8,871 nt of DNA, taken from assembly GCA_964583095.1 (NCBI GenBank), contig CAZOVB010000109.1:1-8871 (forward strand), read 5' to 3'. The notes below the pieces were generated by a model. The model ran no database searches. It saw only the letters and a list, made by a program, of their open reading frames with translations, and was not told the DNA's origin. This document shows, piece by piece, positions 5,780 through 8,871 of this stretch (its first letter is position 1; the number at the start of each line of letters is the position of its first letter). The position numbers were made by a program, and so were the translations under genes. Source of the DNA: CAZOVB01 sp964583095. Its GTDB lineage: Bacteria > Planctomycetota > Phycisphaerae > SM23-33.

Positions 5780-7618
5780 ATGCAGGCAAAGGCAAGCAGA
5801 TGGCTGATCGCAATCGCACTGGCCCTTTCCCTCCTTGGCTGCCGGGATGATTCCGCCGACGGCGAAGAAGGCAGGGCTGTCGACGCCCTGGGCCGGCGGG
5901 TTCTGGGGCATACCGACCTGGGTGCCGTTCGCATCTTCCACGTGGCCGGGGCCCGATACGACCTGGAGATCCTCAAGAGAATCTCCCCCCACGACCGCGA
6001 ACTGCTCGAGACCTATCTCAAACCCCTGCACCAGTGGAACGAAAGCCCGGAGCTGACGCACGCGCTTCTCCTCCAGGCTGCGAATGGGGCAGGCCACCGG
6101 GGAAGCGAAAAGCCCGCATGGGAGATGCTCGAGCCGCTGGGATTGACTCCCGACCAACCCGTGCCGGTTAATTTGCGGGCTGGTCCCGTCGAGATTCGAA
6201 GATGGGTCGACGATCAGGGCTGGACCCTCCGAGCCGAGTACGCTGCCCGCGATCCCCTTCAGGCGGCCAAGGGCTACCTCGCGATCCGGGATTTCCTTGA
6301 GAGCAAGTGGAAAAGCAACCCGGACCCCGGGACGCTCGAGGATTTCTACCGGGGGATGTCCATGGCTGTGAAGGTTGCGGTTCTCCGGATTCCCTGGGAT
6401 CGCTACATCGACCAGACAGCCCAGCCGAGTGAGGACCAGATCCGCGACACGTTTGAACAGTACCGCAACGTGCCCGCCGGGCAGGTGGATCCGAAGACGA
6501 ATCCGTTTGGCCTGGGCTATCGTGTCCCGCTGCGCGTGGAGCTCCAGACCGTGGAGGTCAACCGCAAGGAGCTGCTCGAGCAGGCCCCCGCCATCAGCCC
6601 TGAAGAAGTAGTCCTCTGGTACAACGAGAACCGGCAGGAGTATGTCGATCCTGCCACCGGCGAGCCGCGGCCTGTAATTGAAGTCGCCAGGCAGATCGAG
6701 CAGCGCCTCAAACTCGAATGGTCCCAGCAGCACCTTCGGAGATTCGAGGATGAGATCGGCTTGGCGTTTCTGAATGCCCATGCCTCGGATGCAGATCTCG
6801 TAATATCTCAAGTGGCCCGGGATCTTCTGCCCGAGGGATCCTTCCGGGTCAGGAAGACCGGCCTGGTTCCTGTCGCGGAGCTGGCCCAGCAGCCTCCATG
6901 GAGCGAAGTCCGATGGAGCAGATCCGTCGGAGAGCTTCCCCTCGGCCAACGCTTCGAGGAGGAATTGTCGGACTCCGATACCTTCGGGTTCTGGCAGGAG
7001 AATGTGGAACTTGTCAAGGGCCTGGACTCTCCCCAGGGCCAGGTGGATGTCATCTGGCGAGTGGCCCGCCTGGACCAGCCCCACGCGCCGAAGGAGCTGA
7101 CCTCGTCCCTGGCCGAGAAGATCGCCTACGACCTCAGGATCATTGAGGCCGGGAAGATCGCCCTGGGCAAGGCGGCCGATCTTGCATCGCGGGAAGACCT
7201 GGAGGAAATTGCCTCCCGGATGCCCTCGTCCGCCCTGGAGGAAAAGCAATACCAGCCGGGCCTGGTGACCTGGACAGCGCAGAATCGCGCGCCGGGCCCG
7301 ACGCCGGTGGGCTTCCGGCCTCCCCCGGAGGAACATTCTCCCGTGGTCCTGCTTGCCCGGGAGCTGCTGGAGCTTCTGGATATGGCCGAGGGGGCATCGC
7401 GCGGCGGCGTGGCGGTGGTGTCCGTTGCCTCGGGGCGCGAGGTGTGGGCAGTCTGTATCGAGGAAGTCGTTGCCCCCGAAAAGGTTTCCCAGCAGCGAAT
7501 GCTGGACCACTGGCACGTCATGCACCGCCTGGCCGTGATGTACCGATGGCTCAGAGAGGACTCCGTGCAGGAGCAGATCGGGTTCCGATTCGAGGAAGCC
7601 TCGTCGCAGGACCGGTAG
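5780..7618 (+). CDS. SurA/PpiD-like periplasmic chaperone-type lipoprotein
   Basis: This 612-residue protein has a lipoprotein signal: positively charged start (K4, R7), hydrophobic stretch about 9-19, and lipobox LLGC with the lipidated cysteine at 21. The body resembles SurA/PpiD-type peptidyl-prolyl isomerase chaperones. A helix with PSEDQIRDTFEQYRN (216-230) is followed by FGLGYRVPLRVELQTVEVNR (243-262) and SPEEVVLWYNENRQEY (273-288). A second such region runs from VDVIWRVARLDQP (422-434) into an amphipathic helix at 440-470. I do not see an intact parvulin (PPIC) active-site domain, so a chaperone or scaffold role without isomerase activity is more likely. AGGAG lies 7 bases upstream of the ATG. 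The gene is transcribed opposite to the flanking ruv genes, and its stop is 7 bases from the ruvC stop. The lipoprotein call is strong; the fold assignment is moderate. Confidence 0.8.
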   Translation: MQAKASRWLIAIALALSLLGCRDDSADGEEGRAVDALGRRVLGHTDLGAVRIFHVAGARYDLEILKRISPHDRELLETYLKPLHQWNESPELTHALLLQAANGAGHRGSEKPAWEMLEPLGLTPDQPVPVNLRAGPVEIRRWVDDQGWTLRAEYAARDPLQAAKGYLAIRDFLESKWKSNPDPGTLEDFYRGMSMAVKVAVLRIPWDRYIDQTAQPSEDQIRDTFEQYRNVPAGQVDPKTNPFGLGYRVPLRVELQTVEVNRKELLEQAPAISPEEVVLWYNENRQEYVDPATGEPRPVIEVARQIEQRLKLEWSQQHLRRFEDEIGLAFLNAHASDADLVISQVARDLLPEGSFRVRKTGLVPVAELAQQPPWSEVRWSRSVGELPLGQRFEEELSDSDTFGFWQENVELVKGLDSPQGQVDVIWRVARLDQPHAPKELTSSLAEKIAYDLRIIEAGKIALGKAADLASREDLEEIASRMPSSALEEKQYQPGLVTWTAQNRAPGPTPVGFRPPPEEHSPVVLLARELLELLDMAEGASRGGVAVVSVASGREVWAVCIEEVVAPEKVSQQRMLDHWHVMHRLAVMYRWLREDSVQEQIGFRFEEASSQDR

Positions 7619-7625
7619 GGCCCCG

Positions 7626-8123
7626 TCAGGAAAGCGAAAGCTGCCTGCCGGCGATCAGCGCGATGGCCAGGGCGTCGGCCACGTCGGGCGGCTGGGGAGG
7701 GGCCTCCAGGCGGCAGATCGCCTGAATCGCTTGCTGCATCTGCGTCTTGGAGGCGTGGCCGTTGCCGGTCAGACCCTTCTTGACCTGCGTGGCGGGAAGG
7801 TTGCGGATGCCCAGTCCGGCCTGGCTGCAGGCGAGCATGAGCACGCCGCGGGCGTGGCCCATCAGGATGCTCGTCCGCGGGTGGCGGTAGTGGGCGTAGA
7901 GCTTCTCGATAGCCACCGTGTGGGGTTTGAGCTCGGCCAGCAGCTCGGTCAAGTCCGCATGGAGCTGACGGAGTCGCTGGGGCATGTCGGCATCGGGCGT
8001 GGTGCGGATCGTGCCGGCCTCCACGATCACAGGCCCGGAGGGCGCAACGTCGATCGCTCCATAGCCGGTGATATGCAGCCCGGGGTCGATGCCCAGCACG
8101 CGATAGGTTCCAGAGCCTTCCAT
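7626..8123 (-). CDS. ruvC: Crossover junction endodeoxyribonuclease RuvC
   Basis: RuvC is the RNase H-fold dimeric nuclease that cuts Holliday junctions held by RuvAB. The 165-residue protein has all four catalytic acids: D13 in GIDPG, E73 in VAIEKLY, and D147 and D150 in PDVADALAIAL. Other family segments are SILMGHARGVLML (85-97) and the DNA-contacting KKGLTGNGHASKTQM (115-129). Length is normal. The ATG at 8123 has only a weak GGTGGGG ribosome site, but MEGSGTYRVLGIDPG is a typical N-terminus. Instead of adjoining ruvA it is separated from it by the opposing lipoprotein gene, and the often-linked upstream yebC is absent; mobile-element debris lies there instead. A weak -10-like TAGACT on the minus strand lies just upstream, without a convincing -35. 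Confidence 0.97.
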   Translation of the reverse strand: MEGSGTYRVLGIDPGLHITGYGAIDVAPSGPVIVEAGTIRTTPDADMPQRLRQLHADLTELLAELKPHTVAIEKLYAHYRHPRTSILMGHARGVLMLACSQAGLGIRNLPATQVKKGLTGNGHASKTQMQQAIQAICRLEAPPQPPDVADALAIALIAGRQLSLS

Positions 8124-8157
8124 GACCCCACCAGTCTACCAGAGCCCCACCGGCGCG

Positions 8158-8175
8158 AAAAGCCCCTCATGGGGC
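8158..8175 (-). terminator. Weak terminator-like hairpin upstream of ruvC
   Basis: Read on the minus strand, GCCCC and GGGGC (8162-8175) pair around a 4-base loop and are followed by TTTT (8158-8161). The stem is only 5 bp but all G-C. It would stop transcripts arriving from the right and insulate ruvC, or simply mark the end of a lost upstream gene. Confidence 0.3.
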
Positions 8176-8373
8176 GGAAAGCGTCTGCTTATCAGGCGAT
8201 ACCTCGATTCAGCAAGCACGCATGCCTCTGCGTCCAGGGACCTTTGCTGTCAAGGCCCCGCCTCACTCTTGTCCAGAACAATTCTTGAATCCACGGTAGA
8301 TTACAAGCGCTCCCGAATGGGGAAGAATGGCGATTCGTTAAAAAACCAGACACCCCATCCAGGGGACGCCTGT
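8176..8373. other. Intergenic stretch with no gene recognised
   Basis: Between the ruvC-side hairpin and the transposase remnant I find no coding signal. The plus frame stays open from 8122 into the remnant, but its residues look random until 8374. The sequence is less GC-rich than its surroundings, especially 8271-8345, consistent with the outer, non-coding end of an insertion sequence. No clear terminal inverted repeat or target duplication could be picked out by eye. CCCC (8353-8356) and GGGG (8362-8365) form a small hairpin just before the remnant ATG. Confidence 0.4.
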
Positions 8374-8496
8374 ATGGTATCGGTCGCCAGTCTGTTTGCA
8401 CAGGTTCTTTCCCTCGTTTCTCGCCGTGATTTCGCCAAGGCCGTTCGGAATCGAGAGGCCCAGAAGGGCGCCAAGGGCTTCTCATGCTGGGACCAG
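8374..8496 (+). pseudogene. IS4-family transposase, N-terminal remnant
   Basis: Starting at the ATG at 8374, about 41 residues match the N-terminal DUF4372-type domain that opens many IS4-family transposases: SLFAQVLSLVSRRDFAKAV (6-24) followed by KGFSCWDQ (34-41). In intact members the CWDQ/CWQQ motif is followed at once by a hydrophobic helix of the type FVAMLF. Here the sequence after 8496 departs from the family in every plus frame I tried, and the DDE catalytic domain of some 300 residues is missing. The piece is therefore a truncated, inactive relic. No Shine-Dalgarno of note precedes it. The assignment rests on motif recognition over a short stretch. Confidence 0.62.
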
Positions 8497-8499
8497 TCT

Positions 8500-8535
8500 G
8501 TCGGAGTTGCTGTCCGACCGCCGGCGGCCGCCGGC
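8500..8535. repeat. Tandem palindromes at the transposase breakpoint
   Basis: GTCGGA (8500-8505) pairs with TCCGAC (8513-8518) across a 7-base loop. Immediately after it, bases 8520-8535 form a perfect 16-base palindrome centred on CGGCCG. They begin 4 bases after the transposase homology ends. Such palindromes can promote deletion or mark a rearrangement junction; that role is inferred. Confidence 0.45.
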
Positions 8536-8571
8536 CTGATCCTCGCACCTCAAGCAACCCCACTGTCATCA

Positions 8572-8580
8572 CCCCCCCCC
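8572..8580. repeat. Homopolymer run of nine C
   Basis: Nine consecutive C residues sit just before the right IS-end-like motif. Runs of this length can slip during replication or sequencing, so length may vary or be miscalled. No gene frame depends on it here. Confidence 0.6.
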
Positions 8581-8585
8581 GAGGG

Positions 8586-8622
8586 TGTACCTCCCCGTCA
8601 GTTGTGGGTAGTTGAAAGCTCC
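8586..8622 (+). repeat. IS-end-like motif array, right copy
   Basis: TGTACCTCCCCG (8586-8597) is followed by TTGAAAGCTCC (8612-8622), the same pair and orientation as at 44-74, with 14 bases between the boxes instead of 8. The twelve-base box is identical in both copies and the second box differs at one base. This argues for a shared origin, most likely the end of an IS21-like element; a transposase for it is absent. Confidence 0.4.
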
Positions 8623-8682
8623 ACCTTACGGTTACGGAACTCCTGAAAGAGATTGGCCACGATATCAGTTCTGACCAAGACG

Positions 8683-8701
8683 GCTCAAGCGCAGGTTGAG
8701 C
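8683..8701. terminator. Stem-loop beyond the PIN-domain gene
   Basis: GCTCAA (8683-8688) pairs with TTGAGC (8696-8701) across a 7-base loop. It lies 25 bases beyond the minus-strand stop at 8726. On the minus strand no T-tract follows, so it would be a weak or non-intrinsic terminator for that gene; on the plus strand only TTT follows. The rest of 8623-8725 shows nothing recognisable. Confidence 0.28.
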
Positions 8702-8725
8702 TTTGTCGTCAGCAGTACTTTCACG

Positions 8726-8871
8726 TCAACTGCTCGAAGCAGCCCAGTCTTCTACCTTGAGCTCAGAAGCCACTTCCTGGATGCGTGCCATTGCGTCGTT
8801 TGTCACGAGGACGAGGTTACGCTCGATGGCCTGTGCCGCAATCCACAGGTCATTCTCTTGGATGCCGAGTT
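8726..8871 (-). CDS. PIN-domain (VapC-like) ribonuclease, C-terminal part
   Basis: The minus strand reads 47 residues ending at TGA (8726-8728); the N-terminal part lies beyond the window. GIQENDLWIAAQAIERNLVL followed by VTND matches the C-terminal half of VapC-type PIN domains. The aspartate in ENDLWIAAQA is the usual metal ligand, and the aspartate in VTND is the last acidic ligand. The tail ends with LKVEDWAA, the usual final strand. These proteins cut RNA and are normally toxins paired with a small upstream antitoxin, which would lie to the right of the window. No antitoxin is visible here. The fragment is intact as far as seen, so it is partial only because of the window edge. Confidence 0.8.
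   Translation of the reverse strand, partial: LGIQENDLWIAAQAIERNLVLVTNDAMARIQEVASELKVEDWAASSS

Noticed and set aside
5744..7525. Open frame of 593 codons on the minus strand across the lipoprotein gene
   Set aside because: It mirrors the plus-strand gene, which has a ribosome site, a lipoprotein signal and family-like segments. The antisense product is low in character and would run into the ruvA promoter region. GC-rich third positions explain the open frame.
8122..8373. Open plus frame leading into the transposase remnant as one 174-codon gene
   Set aside because: Homology begins only at the ATG at 8374; the earlier codons start inside the ruvC start region and look random.
1..8871. CRISPR array, tRNA or rRNA
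   Set aside because: No regularly spaced repeats, cloverleaf-like segments or ribosomal RNA sequence were seen.

Overview
The window is a GC-rich bacterial chromosomal segment of ordinary, densely packed genes with worn mobile-element debris near both ends. The style of several proteins suggests an anaerobic member of the Planctomycetota (Phycisphaerae-like). These are the RuvA/RuvB variants, the SurA/PpiD-like lipoprotein with its 'FGLGYR' segment, and the TM1266-type hydrogenase-associated regulator. This placement is an inference from protein character; no rRNA or other decisive marker is present.

Layout, left to right. Positions 1-199 hold no gene. They contain two overlapping hairpins, a short motif array resembling an insertion-sequence end (32-74), and a near-consensus promoter (113-142). 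The promoter drives a small TM1266-family protein (200-466, +), whose family is tied to [FeFe]-hydrogenase systems. A convergent gene (559-1518, -) encodes a protein with TIM-barrel-like sequence rhythm, possibly a glycoside-hydrolase relative. Diverging from it is a stand-alone DUF58/von Willebrand-like protein (best start 1651, stop 2550, +).

The core is a minus-strand block reading right to left: ruvA (5006-5632), ruvB (3922-4989), a 69-residue two-helix membrane protein (3711-3920), and a YdjM/DUF457-type membrane metal-dependent hydrolase (2561-3670). The gaps are 16, 1 and 40 bases, so this looks like one operon. RuvA and RuvB form the Holliday-junction branch migration motor. Their partner resolvase, ruvC (7626-8123, -), lies nearby but is split from ruvAB by a plus-strand gene for a 612-residue SurA/PpiD-like lipoprotein (5780-7618). 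That gene is divergent from ruvA and convergent with ruvC, so ruvA needs its own promoter; candidates for both directions are visible in 5633-5779.

Right of ruvC, 8124-8725 holds no intact gene. It contains a weak terminator-like hairpin, the first ~41 codons of an IS4-family transposase that end abruptly at ~8496, two adjacent palindromes at that breakpoint, a run of nine C, and a second copy of the IS-end-like motif seen at the left edge (8586-8622, same orientation). At the right edge is the C-terminal 47 residues of a PIN-domain (VapC-like) protein, minus strand, cut by the window end.

I see no CRISPR array, tRNA, rRNA or clearly new multi-gene system. The items most worth a second look are the gene for an Imm17-like small membrane protein coupled to ruvB, the YdjM-like gene downstream of it, the lipoprotein gene interrupting the ruv cluster, and the matching mobile-element end motifs at both edges.
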